The notes below the pieces were generated by a model. That model did no database searches and was not told the origin of the DNA. It was given only the letters and a program-made list of their open reading frames with translations. Of a DNA stretch of 64,000 bases, positions 33,326 to 42,778 are shown piece by piece. How positions within the stretch are numbered: the first letter of the stretch is position 1; the number at the start of each line of letters is the position of its first letter. Made by a program: the position numbers and the translations under genes. The DNA comes from Clostridiales bacterium (lineage in GTDB: Bacteria > Bacillota > Clostridia > Christensenellales > Borkfalkiaceae): positions 124,001 through 188,000 of the forward strand of contig SVIG01000004.1 of assembly GCA_015071005.1 (NCBI GenBank). The letters are read 5' to 3'.

Positions 33326-34789
33326 ATGAATTTTTCGATTATTAAAAGAACGCTCGGTTGGATACTCCTATTTGAAGCGGTATTCTTCCTTGTGCCGATG
33401 ATTACGGCGGCGATCTATTGGGAAGAAGAATTCTTCGCCTTTATGATTACCATGCTCGTGTGCGGCGTATTTGGTGGATTTTGTTTGATAGGGAAACCGA
33501 AAAATACGAATATTTATGCCAAGGAAGGCTGCGTAATCGTTGCGCTTTCTTGGATTGTGATGAGTCTTTTTGGTGCGTTGCCCCTCTTTTTTTCAGGCGT
33601 GGACGCATATAGCAATTACGTAGACGCGCTGTTTGAAATCGTGTCAGGCTTTACCACGACGGGCGCAACCATCGTGCCTACGGGCGCGCAGGTGGCGGCA
33701 TTGCCGAAGTGTATTTTAATGTGGCGAAGTTTTTCCCATTGGGTAGGCGGCATGGGTGTACTCGTCTTTATTATGGCGTTCTTGCCTTTGAGTGGCGCGC
33801 GGAATTTGTATATCATGAAAGCGGAATCTCCGGGCCCAGAGGTGAGCAAGCTTGTGCCGAGAGTTCGTAAAACGGCGTTGATTTTGTACGTCATTTATAC
33901 GGGTATGACGGTAGTGGAATTTGTTATGCTTTTGTGCGGAGGTATGTCTATTTTTGAGGCTATTAACGCTTCCTTTGCAACGGCAGGTACGGGTGGATTT
34001 TCTGTGAAAGCGGACGGGTTTTTGGGTTATTCGTCCTACTTGCAAATTGTTGTCACCGTATTTATGCTGCTCTTCTCGATGAATTTTACGTCTTACTATT
34101 TGATTGGCAAGGGTAAATTTAAGGACGCGTTTAACGCGGAGATACGCGCTTTTCTTTGGATTGTGTTGGCGGCGATTACGCTTGTCACCTTGAATTTGCA
34201 TTTCACCCAAAGTCAAGTCCTTTCGGGCGGCGCGGCGTTGAAACACTCGGCATTCTCGGTCGCGTCCGTGATTTCTACGACAGGCTTTGCGACGGTAGAC
34301 TTTGCAGAGTGGCCTGCCTTTGCGCAAACGGTGCTTGTTGTGATTATGTTTATCGGCGCGTGTGCAGGCAGTACGGGCGGCGGCATAAAAGTTTCGCGCG
34401 TAGTGATTATGGGGAAAGGGGCGTACCACGAAGTTGGCAGAATGCTTCATCCCAAGCTCGTGAAAAAAATTACGATGGATAAGCAAGTGGTGAGCCACGA
34501 AGTCGTGCGCTCGGTCACCGCTTTCTTTATGGCGTACGTGCTCATTTTCGTCGTTTCACTCTTGTTGATTTCCTTGGACGGAATGGACACGACGACGAAC
34601 TTTACGGCCGTTGCGGCGACGATTAACAATATTGGGCCGGGGCTTGGTAGAGTTAGCCCGGCAGGCTCGTTTGCGGACTTTTCAGGTTGGTCGAAAATCG
34701 TATTCATTTTCGATATGCTCGTCGGGCGTTTGGAAGTCTTCCCGATGCTTGTTTTGTTCGCACCCAAGACTTGGAAAAAAGGCGCGTAA
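33326..34789 (+). CDS. trkH: Trk potassium uptake membrane subunit TrkH
   Basis: 487 residues with about ten TM segments and four selectivity-loop regions: SGFTTTGATIV, ATAGTGGFSV, ISTTGFATVDF and INNIGPGLG. K+ or Na+-coupled K+ uptake with TrkA. Last gene of the lgt-trkH run; the 120 bases that follow hold a reversed dispersed motif and no recognisable terminator. Confidence 0.94.
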   Translation: MNFSIIKRTLGWILLFEAVFFLVPMITAAIYWEEEFFAFMITMLVCGVFGGFCLIGKPKNTNIYAKEGCVIVALSWIVMSLFGALPLFFSGVDAYSNYVDALFEIVSGFTTTGATIVPTGAQVAALPKCILMWRSFSHWVGGMGVLVFIMAFLPLSGARNLYIMKAESPGPEVSKLVPRVRKTALILYVIYTGMTVVEFVMLLCGGMSIFEAINASFATAGTGGFSVKADGFLGYSSYLQIVVTVFMLLFSMNFTSYYLIGKGKFKDAFNAEIRAFLWIVLAAITLVTLNLHFTQSQVLSGGAALKHSAFSVASVISTTGFATVDFAEWPAFAQTVLVVIMFIGACAGSTGGGIKVSRVVIMGKGAYHEVGRMLHPKLVKKITMDKQVVSHEVVRSVTAFFMAYVLIFVVSLLLISLDGMDTTTNFTAVAATINNIGPGLGRVSPAGSFADFSGWSKIVFIFDMLVGRLEVFPMLVLFAPKTWKKGA

Positions 34790-34806
34790 GATAAGGAATA
34801 AAATCG

Positions 34807-34827
34807 TTCAACGCGTACATGCTACGG
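34807..34827 (-). repeat. dispersed motif copy 8
   Basis: Minus-strand copy CCGTAGCATGTACGCGTTGAA, 17 bases after the trkH stop. Confidence 0.75.
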
Positions 34828-34925
34828 CATAATAGTAAAAATTGTGCGTAATATGTTAAAAAATGCTATTGACATTTTTCATTTTAGCCTATACTATATT
34901 GTCATAAGATGATTTGGAGGTATTT

Positions 34926-37142
34926 ATGAAGAAAAAATGGTGGCTTTTAGCTTTGGCAAGCGTTGCGGCGTTAGCACTCGTTGCTTGCGGAAAATCGAGC
35001 GATAAAGGTTCGCAAGGCGAAGGCGATAGCACGAGCATAGAAAGCAGCGAAGACGTTGGAAATAGCGAATCGAGCGGGAATACGGATACTTCGTGCGTAC
35101 ATAAAGGGATGAGGAAAATTAACGCGATTGAGCCGACTTGCGCTTATTCGGGTAACCTTGAGTGTTGGGTTTGCAACGATTGCAAGACGTACTTTTTAGA
35201 TGAAGAAGGTACGCAAGCAACCACGCGTGAGGAAATTAAACTTCCACAGCGTTCGCACGATAGTATTTTTGTGGAAGCGTTGGCGGCGTCCTGCGGCAAA
35301 GAAGGGAATCACGAGTATTATACCTGTTCGATGTGTGAAAAATATTTCGAGGACGAAGCGTGTACGGTACTTTTGGAGAAAACGGACGTATTTTTGCCCG
35401 CCTTGCCGCACAATTTGACGCACGTGCCTATGGTATATGGCAAGGGTTATGAGCAGGGCCGCTTAGAGCATTGGTATTGTGACGCTTGCGAGGGGTATTA
35501 TGCGGATGAAAACGCAGATACGGAAATCGATTCTACGGAAACCGTGCTTGCCGCGCCCTATGACATCACCGATTTTATCGTAGAAGTACCCGAAGATAAA
35601 ACGCCCGTTGTCTTGCAGCTTTCGGATACGCAAATTATCGACGCAGGGCAAACCCGTCCTGGACGCGACGGTGTGCTTTACGATTGGTGGGCGACTGGCA
35701 AAACCGAAGAGCGTTGTTATAAGTACGTTAGAGAAACGATTAATGCGACGAAGCCCGATTTTATTATCATTACGGGGGACGTAATTTACGGCGAGTTCGA
35801 CGATAACGGCAGCGTTTGGACGGACTTTATCGCGTTTATGGAATCCTTCCAAATTCCTTGGTCGCCGGTATTTGGCAACCACGATAACGAAAGTAAAATG
35901 GGTGTGGATTGGCAATGTCAGCAGCTTGAAGCGGCAGAATATTGCTTCTTCGAGCAAAAGACGCTCAGCGGCAATGGGAACTATTCCGTTGGTATCGCGC
36001 AGGGCGGTGTGATCACGCGCGCGTTCTATCTTATGGATACCAACGGTTGCGGTCACGCAAGCGAGGAAAGTCTTGCAAACGGGCATACCTATGCAACCTT
36101 TGTTGGGTTTAAGCAAGACCAAATCGATTGGTACACGGCGCAAATTCAAGAATTAAAGCTTTCTTGTCCGAATACGAAGATTTCCTTTGCATACCATATT
36201 CAGCAGTATGTTTTCGAGGACGCTTATGCAAAATATGGGTTCAAGCAATCGAATCCAAAACAAGATATCAATGTCGATTGGTTGGATGATAAAGCGGAAG
36301 GGGATTTTGGCTATATCGGCAAACAAATGAAAGGCCCTTGGGATTACGATCGGTCGGTTTATAAAGGGATGAAAGCGCTTGGCGTGGATTCGATTTTCGT
36401 CGGGCACGAGCATTGCAATAGCGCGAGCGTCGTATATGAAGGAATCCGTTTCCAATACGGTCAAAAATCGAGTGAGTACGATCGTTTTAATAGTATCGCG
36501 GAAGACGGCACGGTTATAGAAGCTTGGACGCGTCCCGAAGGGGCGGTTTCCATGATCGGCGGTACGGTTATCCCCCTTTCCGAAGACGGTACGATCACCG
36601 AGCCGTACATTTATCTTTGCGGCGACGAAGCGGATAAGCGCAACCAAAAGCCTGCGCCCGAGCCCGAAGTAAACGGATTGAAAAAGGGTGCGGATTTATA
36701 TGGCGACAGCGTGGTGACGATCAAAGCGGTAGCTTTTGACGAAACGACGAATGCGTATGCTGTCACGGCAAACTCGCAAGGGAAATTGTATATCAACACG
36801 GCGTTGTTGACGGGGAAAACGAGCTTCACGTTTAGCGTATACGTTGCAAGCGGATACAACTGCTTGGCGGGTTGCGGTCCTTTTTCCATTCGAGTCAAGC
36901 CGGACGATCACCGCGTAGATAATATCCCTGGCGGTGTGACGGATAGTCAAAATAAGCAGTACATTAACTTTGAAGAGGGCGGAAACGCGAGTGCGGACGA
37001 AGTGAGATTGCAAACGAATACGTGGCAAACCTTCACCGTAGACATTACGGATATCACGAGTGCGGCAACGCCTTGCACGGAATTTTCGTTTATTATTGCG
37101 GCAGGGAATACGATTTATTTGAAAGACCTTGCATTGAGCTAA
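34926..37142 (+). CDS. calcineurin-like metallophosphoesterase lipoprotein
   Basis: 738 residues. Signal peptide with lipobox ALVAC, then a Ser/Glu/Gly-rich linker. Residues about 55-200 hold three copies of a Cys-rich repeat (pattern C..G..E.W.C..C..YF.DE). The catalytic domain shows all blocks of the family: LQLSDTQIID, IITGDVIYGEFDD, FGNHDNES and VGHEHCNS. A C-terminal beta domain (residues about 590-738) may bind carbohydrate. Start at 34926 has GGAGG 5 bases upstream. Secreted phosphodiesterase or phosphatase; substrate unknown. TTGACA at 34870 is a possible -35 box. Confidence 0.85.
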   Translation: MKKKWWLLALASVAALALVACGKSSDKGSQGEGDSTSIESSEDVGNSESSGNTDTSCVHKGMRKINAIEPTCAYSGNLECWVCNDCKTYFLDEEGTQATTREEIKLPQRSHDSIFVEALAASCGKEGNHEYYTCSMCEKYFEDEACTVLLEKTDVFLPALPHNLTHVPMVYGKGYEQGRLEHWYCDACEGYYADENADTEIDSTETVLAAPYDITDFIVEVPEDKTPVVLQLSDTQIIDAGQTRPGRDGVLYDWWATGKTEERCYKYVRETINATKPDFIIITGDVIYGEFDDNGSVWTDFIAFMESFQIPWSPVFGNHDNESKMGVDWQCQQLEAAEYCFFEQKTLSGNGNYSVGIAQGGVITRAFYLMDTNGCGHASEESLANGHTYATFVGFKQDQIDWYTAQIQELKLSCPNTKISFAYHIQQYVFEDAYAKYGFKQSNPKQDINVDWLDDKAEGDFGYIGKQMKGPWDYDRSVYKGMKALGVDSIFVGHEHCNSASVVYEGIRFQYGQKSSEYDRFNSIAEDGTVIEAWTRPEGAVSMIGGTVIPLSEDGTITEPYIYLCGDEADKRNQKPAPEPEVNGLKKGADLYGDSVVTIKAVAFDETTNAYAVTANSQGKLYINTALLTGKTSFTFSVYVASGYNCLAGCGPFSIRVKPDDHRVDNIPGGVTDSQNKQYINFEEGGNASADEVRLQTNTWQTFTVDITDITSAATPCTEFSFIIAAGNTIYLKDLALS

Positions 37143-37150
37143 AAAATGCG

Positions 37151-37170
37151 TTAAACTCGTACACGGTAGC
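37151..37170 (-). repeat. dispersed motif copy 9
   Basis: Minus-strand variant GCTACCGTGTACGAGTTTAA, 9 bases after the phosphoesterase stop and before its terminator. Confidence 0.65.
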
Positions 37171-37176
37171 ATCAAA

Positions 37177-37211
37177 TACGCGCGGAATGATGAATTCCGC
37201 GCGTAAATTTT
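37177..37211 (+). terminator. terminator of the phosphoesterase gene
   Basis: Perfect 11-bp stem ACGCGCGGAAT/ATTCCGCGCGT with short T tail. Confidence 0.8.
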
Positions 37212-37244
37212 AAGAAAAAAGTCCAAAAAGCGGACAAAAAATTG

Positions 37245-37273
37245 TTTACATTTTCCTATAATGTGTGTATAAT
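37245..37273 (+). promoter_or_regulatory. promoter of ssrA
   Basis: TTTACA, 17 bases, TATAAT, ending 15 bases before the mature 5' end. Confidence 0.8.
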
Positions 37274-37288
37274 AAGATAACCGAATAT

Positions 37289-37657
37289 GGGGATGCACCG
37301 GATTCGATTGCCGGTGAGCGAAGAAATAAGCATACCGTAGACGGAGCGGCTACGATAAAACGTTCCACCTAAATTTAAATGCAGACAGAAATGCAAACTA
37401 CGCTCTTGCAGCGTAACTCGTTTTTATAAAAACGATCGTCGCGCCTGATTTATCCGTCGGTTAGGGTCGCGGCGTCAATTAGACGGAACACTCTCGTTTG
37501 AATCGGAAGGTGTTTGCGCGAGAGTATTTAGCCTTCTGCGTTGCGCAAAGCGTGTTCACCCGCGTTGTGTAATTAAGAAATAATAGATGAAATAAGTATG
37601 TAGAAAGTTTTTTGGCAGCCGAGTAAGACGTGAGTTCAACTCTCACCATCTCCACCA
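37289..37657 (+). ncRNA. ssrA: transfer-messenger RNA
   Basis: One-piece tmRNA of 369 nt. The acceptor GGGGATG pairs over 7 bp with CATCTCC, followed by encoded ACCA; GAGTTCAACTC is the T arm, and GGATTCGA lies at the 5' end as usual. The tag reading frame GCA GAC AGA AAT GCA AAC ... GCG TAA gives ADRNANYALAA, with the ALAA degron. It rescues stalled ribosomes with SmpB (not in the window). Confidence 0.96.
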
Positions 37658-37664
37658 ACGAAAT

Positions 37665-37688
37665 GACGCCTTTGGGGCGTCTTTTTTC
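37665..37688 (+). terminator. ssrA terminator inside a longer inverted repeat
   Basis: GACGCC/GGCGTC followed by six T. It lies between arms that repeat the tmRNA 3' end in inverted form (CCATCTCCACCAACGAAA and its complement), so the whole forms a long hairpin. Confidence 0.82.
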
Positions 37689-37889
37689 GTTGGTGGAGAT
37701 GGTAAATGGAGAAGGTAAACAAATTGTCGTGAGTTCGCGCGCAGCAAAGCCCTTTTCTTTCCTTTGTCGCGGCAAAAAAATATACCGTAGACAATATTTT
37801 TTTTCTTTCCCTATTGCAATCGAAAAATTTTTATGCTAAAATAAAGCAAATAGAGTTTGCATAACAATGCGGCAAAAATCGCAAAGGGG
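37689..37889. other. gene-free stretch with tmRNA-like fragments and a promoter
   Basis: No gene supported. It starts with the inverted copy of the tmRNA 3' end (TGGTGGAGATGG) and also holds short direct matches to tmRNA (CGTGAGTTC, ATACCGTAGAC). A promoter TTGCAA, 17 bases, TAAAAT lies at 37814-37842 for the next gene. Confidence 0.5.
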
Positions 37890-39629
37890 GTGTGCATTAT
37901 AAAAGACGAATTTTATTACGCAAACGAATATAACGTAATTTCGGAATATAAGCATTTCCCTGCGGAAGTATATACGTTTACCAAGGAAGTGACGGACGTC
38001 GGCAAAGAAATTGCCGATACGGGCGCGGAAGTCACCACGCTCCAAACAAGCGATAGGAAAAAACGAACGAGAAAAACCGTTGACAATAGCACGGTGAATA
38101 AGTTTATGAACTCCGTTAAAGGCGTTGCTGCGACTTCTGCGGTGGTTGCCGTTGCGGCGTTGGGCGTGATCCCCGCTTCCACACAGCCTAAAGTGGCTTT
38201 GCAGGAATTCGCGGTTGGGGGTACGTACGTCGAATATCAAATCTCGATTGACGAATTACAAGATAATTTAGATTATTTTATCATCATCAGCACCCCGAAG
38301 GAAAGCGATCGCACGTTCGAGGTGGAAGAAAACGGCGTCTATCAAAATAGGGTAGAAGGGTTAACCCCTGCGTGCGAGTATTCCCTCGCTTTTGTTGGGT
38401 ACAACGAATATTTGGGCAAGACGACGTATTTTGAAGAGAAGTTCCAAACGACAGCCGCGCTCGATTATGAGATGGGTATATCCAACGTCAGCGCGTCGAG
38501 CCTAAACGAAGTCCGCATTGATTTTTGGCATACCGCTTTAGACGATACATGCACAGCGGAATTGTTGCTCGATTATGGCAACGGCGAACCGCAAGAGAGA
38601 TTGCCGATTACAAAATTTGATTTGTCGCGGGGCTTCGTGACCGTTCCCGTTTCGGAAACAACGACGTTTCTTTCCGTAAAGCCCATTGTCAGGTATGGAG
38701 CAGAGGAACAATCGGCAGAGTTCACGCCATACGAACACGCCTTTGACAGCGCGTTGGACGTTGACGTGAAAGTGGATAGCTACAATGGGAATATCGTCCT
38801 CTATCTTAAAGGCATCACGGGCAACGCAACGCACGTAAACGTAGTCGATACGGAAACTTCGGAAACGGTTTTGCAAGAGGAATTATACAACAATTACGTA
38901 CAAATTCCTTATAACGTTGGCGAGGCGGTGGTTGCACAGTATACGGTATTTTTAACCGACAGCGCTGGGGAAACGAGTTCAAGATCGGTAAATACGGTGG
39001 TTGATACGGCGATACAAAGACCGGAATCCTACACGTTTAACTATAAAAACCCTGCGGACGTCGGTATCACGTATAACGAAGACGGCACAATCAACGTTTA
39101 TATCAAGACGGATTTTGCGTGCGAGGACGAAAACTTGTATTATCAAGTCACGTTGGGGGATAAGGTTTTCCAAACCCGTGATCCGATTCTCGCCGTAGAA
39201 AATCTTCCAAACGAAACTTATCCCTTAATTTACGAGGTTTGCTATGACAAGAACGGAATTCGGTACGTCCTTTCTAGCACGGCGGTATCGGGCAGCGTCA
39301 ACGAGTTTTATTACGACAGCGTATTCTCGTCTAGCGTGGAAAATCAATACGTTTTCATAAGCATTAACAGCTATTTGTTAGACGACATTGATAGAAACAG
39401 TATTCGGCTTGTCAGCTCCACGGGTGAAGAAATTCAAGTGAGTGAGTCCGAGCTTGTTTACAACGAAGAATACGATATCTATACGTATGAAACGGAATTT
39501 GCAACTGCTTTTGAATTTATAACGATCTACGCAAAGTGTTCTCCGTTCGTGCAAAACATGGCGGGGATAGAGGATTACGCAGGCAGCTTATCAATAGAAA
39601 TGCAAACGACAATTTACAATAACGGATAA
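37890..39629 (+). CDS. single-pass anchored extracellular protein, unknown function
   Basis: About 579 residues. A basic cytoplasmic head (DRKKRTRKTV) is followed by one TM segment (VAATSAVVAVAALGVI) and a long extracellular part of fibronectin-type-III-like beta segments (YSLAFVGYNEYLGKT, YPLIYEVCYDKNGI). No enzyme motif. The start is unusual: the track TTG at 37857 lies at the predicted transcription start; AAAGGGGG at 37884 fits ATT at 37896 or, more tightly, GTG at 37890. I use GTG provisionally. The next gene, mscS, starts 17 bases after the stop. Confidence 0.7.
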   Translation: MCIIKDEFYYANEYNVISEYKHFPAEVYTFTKEVTDVGKEIADTGAEVTTLQTSDRKKRTRKTVDNSTVNKFMNSVKGVAATSAVVAVAALGVIPASTQPKVALQEFAVGGTYVEYQISIDELQDNLDYFIIISTPKESDRTFEVEENGVYQNRVEGLTPACEYSLAFVGYNEYLGKTTYFEEKFQTTAALDYEMGISNVSASSLNEVRIDFWHTALDDTCTAELLLDYGNGEPQERLPITKFDLSRGFVTVPVSETTTFLSVKPIVRYGAEEQSAEFTPYEHAFDSALDVDVKVDSYNGNIVLYLKGITGNATHVNVVDTETSETVLQEELYNNYVQIPYNVGEAVVAQYTVFLTDSAGETSSRSVNTVVDTAIQRPESYTFNYKNPADVGITYNEDGTINVYIKTDFACEDENLYYQVTLGDKVFQTRDPILAVENLPNETYPLIYEVCYDKNGIRYVLSSTAVSGSVNEFYYDSVFSSSVENQYVFISINSYLLDDIDRNSIRLVSSTGEEIQVSESELVYNEEYDIYTYETEFATAFEFITIYAKCSPFVQNMAGIEDYAGSLSIEMQTTIYNNG

Positions 39630-39646
39630 AAAAAGAGGTATATACA

Positions 39647-40690
39647 ATGGATAAAAAAGAAAGAAGAAAAAAAACGTTTCTCCTTGTGGAAGTGATTCTG
39701 CTTACGGTATTTTTGCTCGCTGTAATCGGTTGCTTTATTGTACAGCTCGCGTTTCCCGATTTGGATTTTGCAAACTGGATACGTGAAAACGTTTGGGATG
39801 TGAAAAAGTCCTATAACGGCTTGAAAGCGCACGTTCCCACGCTGATTCGAAGCTTAATTTATATCTTTATCGTCTATGCGGTATGCCGACTTTTAAGGGT
39901 ATTTTTCAGCGCGAAGATGAAAAAGAGCTATCGCGCAAAAACCGTTTTCTCCCTTTTGGACGGGTTTGTTAAATACGCCTGCGCCATTGCGATTATCATT
40001 CTTATATTAAAGGCGTGCGGCGTAAACACGGCGGCGTTGGTTGCGTCTATCGGCGTGCTGACTCTTATCGTCGGTCTTGGTGCACAACCCTTGATCTCGG
40101 ATATTATTGCAGGGATCTTTATCATCTTTGAAAACGAGTATCAAGTCGGGGAAATTGTCACGATCAACGATTTCCGCGGTAGCGTTGTAGAGATTGGTAT
40201 CCGCTCCACTAAGCTTTTGGACGCGGCGGGGAATATCAAAATTATCAATAATAGCGCAATCGGCGACGTTATCAACTTGTCGCGCGAGCTTTCCTTGGCG
40301 ATTGTGGATTGCGATTTCCCGTACGACGTACCTGTGGAGATTGTCGAAAATATCTTAAAAAATAACTTTGAAGACATTGCGAAAAATATTCCTGCGATTA
40401 AGGAAGGGCCGTATTATAAAGGCGTTTGTATGTTCAAGGATTCCAACGTGACCATCAAGATCGTTGCGAAATGTTTGGAAGAGGACCGTTTCCAAGTGGA
40501 AAGAGATCTCAATCGAGAATACCGTAGATTGCTCGTTGAAAACGGTATTGACATTGCATATCCGCAGGTGGTTATCAATTATCCAACGGAAAAGACTTTC
40601 AAGGTGAGCAAAAAAGATAAAGTGTCCGCCGAAGAGTTCACGCAAGAGCAAACGCAATTGTCCAAAAATATGGAAGAACAGCAAACTTAA
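39647..40690 (+). CDS. mscS: small-conductance mechanosensitive channel (MscS family)
   Basis: 347 residues. Three or four TM helices, then the pore-lining helix and beta domain (VGLGAQPLISDIIAGIFIIFENEYQVGE) and the gated vestibule domain (DFPYDVPVEIVENIL). Releases solutes on hypo-osmotic shock. It carries a charged Gln-rich tail of about 25 residues. RBS AGAGG. 3' neighbour is an esterase gene 44 bases on. Confidence 0.92.
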   Translation: MDKKERRKKTFLLVEVILLTVFLLAVIGCFIVQLAFPDLDFANWIRENVWDVKKSYNGLKAHVPTLIRSLIYIFIVYAVCRLLRVFFSAKMKKSYRAKTVFSLLDGFVKYACAIAIIILILKACGVNTAALVASIGVLTLIVGLGAQPLISDIIAGIFIIFENEYQVGEIVTINDFRGSVVEIGIRSTKLLDAAGNIKIINNSAIGDVINLSRELSLAIVDCDFPYDVPVEIVENILKNNFEDIAKNIPAIKEGPYYKGVCMFKDSNVTIKIVAKCLEEDRFQVERDLNREYRRLLVENGIDIAYPQVVINYPTEKTFKVSKKDKVSAEEFTQEQTQLSKNMEEQQT

Positions 40691-40734
40691 TTGAACGTAC
40701 TTTTTTAGGTGTATATTTTTTTGAGGCTAGAGAA

Positions 40735-41763
40735 ATGAGAGAAATTAATAACGATATCATCCACGATAAACTTTTTGATAAAAAACCTCTTTTGGCGTAT
40801 GACGAGAGCCGCGATTATAAGGCTTGGAAGGAAGAAGTCCGCCAAAAATACGTAGAGCTTTTGGGTATCGACCGCATTAAGGAAAACGCATGCGAAATCA
40901 AAATCGAAATCGAAGAAAGGGTAGAAAAGGACGGCTACACCCGTTATCGCTACGTGTTTGAAAGCGAACACGATTGTTTCGTGCCCTGCTATCTGCTTAT
41001 CCCTAACGAAAAGAAGGGGAAATTCCCCGTGTGCATTTGTTTGCAGGGGCATACGACGGGTTTTCATATTTCCATTGGCGAAGCGAAGCACGAAGAAGAC
41101 CAAAAATCTTTGCAAACGGACACGTTTGCTTTGGACGCGGTGAAAAACGGCTACGCGGCGCTATGTATCGAGCAGCGCGGTATGGGCGAGCGTACGACTC
41201 CCCATCAACGCCGCGGTCCTGCGCTGACTTGCGGTTGCTATATCACGGCAATGACCGCGCTTTTGCACGGTAGAACGCTGCTTGGCGAACGCGTTTGGGA
41301 CGTTTCTAAGAGTATCGATAGCTTGCAGTATTTTGCGGATGAGTTGGATTTGGACGATATCACGCTGTTGGGGCAATCGGGCGGCGGTACGGCGACCTAT
41401 TATTCCGCTTGCTACGACGAGCGAATCAAGATTGCGGCACCCACCTGTTCGATTTGTACGTATAAGGACAGTATCGGGGATATTTGGCATTGTAGCTGCA
41501 ATTACGTTCCGTCCATGGCGAGATATTTTGATATGGGCGAGCTTGCGGCGTTGATTGCGCCTCGAAAATTGCTCGTTTCCGTTGGCGAAACGGACTGGAT
41601 TTTCCCGTTGCACGGCTCGAAAAAGGTGTACTCGGTGATCGAGAAAATTTACGAGCAAGAAAACGCGGCGGAGCGTTGTAAGCTCGTGATATTTCCAGAC
41701 AAACCGCACTATTTTGACAAGACGGTGGTATTCCCCGAGCTTGCAAAACTGCGTGAAATTTAA
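40735..41763 (+). CDS. alpha/beta hydrolase of the acetyl-xylan-esterase type
   Basis: 342 residues with no signal peptide. The nucleophile elbow is GQSGGGTAT, an oxyanion strand CICLQGHTTG precedes it, and acid and His are likely in VGETDWIFP and PDKPHYFDK. Resembles the AXE1/Abhydrolase_7 group that deacetylates oligosaccharides or similar esters. Substrate unknown; nearby pectin and mannosidase genes make a carbohydrate ester plausible. A terminator follows. Confidence 0.8.
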   Translation: MREINNDIIHDKLFDKKPLLAYDESRDYKAWKEEVRQKYVELLGIDRIKENACEIKIEIEERVEKDGYTRYRYVFESEHDCFVPCYLLIPNEKKGKFPVCICLQGHTTGFHISIGEAKHEEDQKSLQTDTFALDAVKNGYAALCIEQRGMGERTTPHQRRGPALTCGCYITAMTALLHGRTLLGERVWDVSKSIDSLQYFADELDLDDITLLGQSGGGTATYYSACYDERIKIAAPTCSICTYKDSIGDIWHCSCNYVPSMARYFDMGELAALIAPRKLLVSVGETDWIFPLHGSKKVYSVIEKIYEQENAAERCKLVIFPDKPHYFDKTVVFPELAKLREI

Positions 41764-41776
41764 CGTTATAGAGAAG

Positions 41777-41802
41777 AACGCCCCTTTTAGGGGCGTTTTC
41801 TT
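41777..41802 (+). terminator. terminator after the esterase
   Basis: Stem AACGCCCC/GGGGCGTT with T-rich tail. Confidence 0.85.
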
Positions 41803-41812
41803 TACTTTCTTA

Positions 41813-41841
41813 TTGACTTTTTCGTAAAAATTGGCTATAAT
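41813..41841 (+). promoter_or_regulatory. promoter of the ZIP transporter
   Basis: TTGACT, 17 bases, TATAAT, 33 bases before the start. Confidence 0.85.
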
Positions 41842-41873
41842 GAGTATGAAGATATAAGGGGGCGAAAAACACA

Positions 41874-42626
41874 ATGACGATGGTATTATTGACGGCGCTT
41901 GGTGTTGGCGGCGCGACCGTGATTGGCGCGGTGATTGGTTTTTTATGCAAAAATATATCCCATAAATTTTCCGATATTGTGCTTTCGTTTGCGGCAGGCG
42001 TTATGCTTGCGGCGGCGGTGTTGGGTTTGATTTTGCCTGCCATTGATTACGGCGGGAAATGGGGATTGCTTATTACGGTAATCGGGATTTTTTCGGGCGC
42101 GCTGTGCTTAAATCTCGTGGATAAGCTCGTGCCGCACTTGCATAAGCTTATGGGCGTAGAGCAAGAGAATCATCACAATGCGAATTTGAATAAAGTACTT
42201 TTGTTCGTGCTTGCAATCGCCATTCACAATCTTCCCGAAGGGCTTGCGGCGGGCGTGGGCTTTGGCGCAGGGAACGATGCGCAAGCGCTTATTATTGCAG
42301 GCGGTATTGCCCTTCAAAATATTCCCGAGGGGATGGTCATTATCGGGCCGATGCTTGCGGCAGGCGTTTCTAAGAAAAAGACCTTTTTCTGCGCACTCGC
42401 GACGGGGCTTGTGGAAGTTATTGGGACGTTGATCGGCTACTTCGCGGTGAGCATTTCGCAGGTGATTTTGCCGTTTGCATTGGCGTTTGCGGGCGGTACG
42501 ATGCTGTACGTAGTCAGCGATGAAATGATACCCGAAACGCACGCGCACGGAGCACAACGGGGCGCGACGTACGCCTTGCTCGTTGGGTTTTGCCTGATGC
42601 TCGTCATGGACGTGCTGCTCGGTTAA
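41874..42626 (+). CDS. ZIP-family divalent metal transporter
   Basis: 250 residues, about eight TM segments. The metal-binding motifs of TM4 and TM5 are present (HNLPEGLAAGVGFG and LQNIPEGMVI). The GufA-like subfamily usually imports Zn2+ or other divalent cations. The family loop between TM3 and TM4 carries HLHKLMGVEQENHHN, a likely metal contact. RBS AAGGGGG. Confidence 0.9.
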   Translation: MTMVLLTALGVGGATVIGAVIGFLCKNISHKFSDIVLSFAAGVMLAAAVLGLILPAIDYGGKWGLLITVIGIFSGALCLNLVDKLVPHLHKLMGVEQENHHNANLNKVLLFVLAIAIHNLPEGLAAGVGFGAGNDAQALIIAGGIALQNIPEGMVIIGPMLAAGVSKKKTFFCALATGLVEVIGTLIGYFAVSISQVILPFALAFAGGTMLYVVSDEMIPETHAHGAQRGATYALLVGFCLMLVMDVLLG

Positions 42627-42699
42627 TAGAATACGCTTGTTTCAGCGTATCAATTGGTACGTAAGCGTATTACAAGCTCTTTATGGTAAAGAACAGTTT

Positions 42700-42730
42700 A
42701 TAACGCCCAAAAAATCGGGCGTTATTTTCT
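42700..42730 (+). terminator. terminator after the ZIP gene
   Basis: Stem ATAACGCCC/GGGCGTTAT and T-rich tail. Upstream, 42632-42672 holds inverted AATACGCTT/AAGCGTATT arms of unknown role. Confidence 0.82.
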
Positions 42731-42758
42731 TGGCTTGATAGTATTTTTGTGGTATAAT
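42730..42758 (+). promoter_or_regulatory. promoter of the aldehyde dehydrogenase gene
   Basis: TTGGCT, 17 bases, TATAAT. Confidence 0.75.
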
Positions 42759-42778
42759 AGTCGTATAGGAGCAGAACT

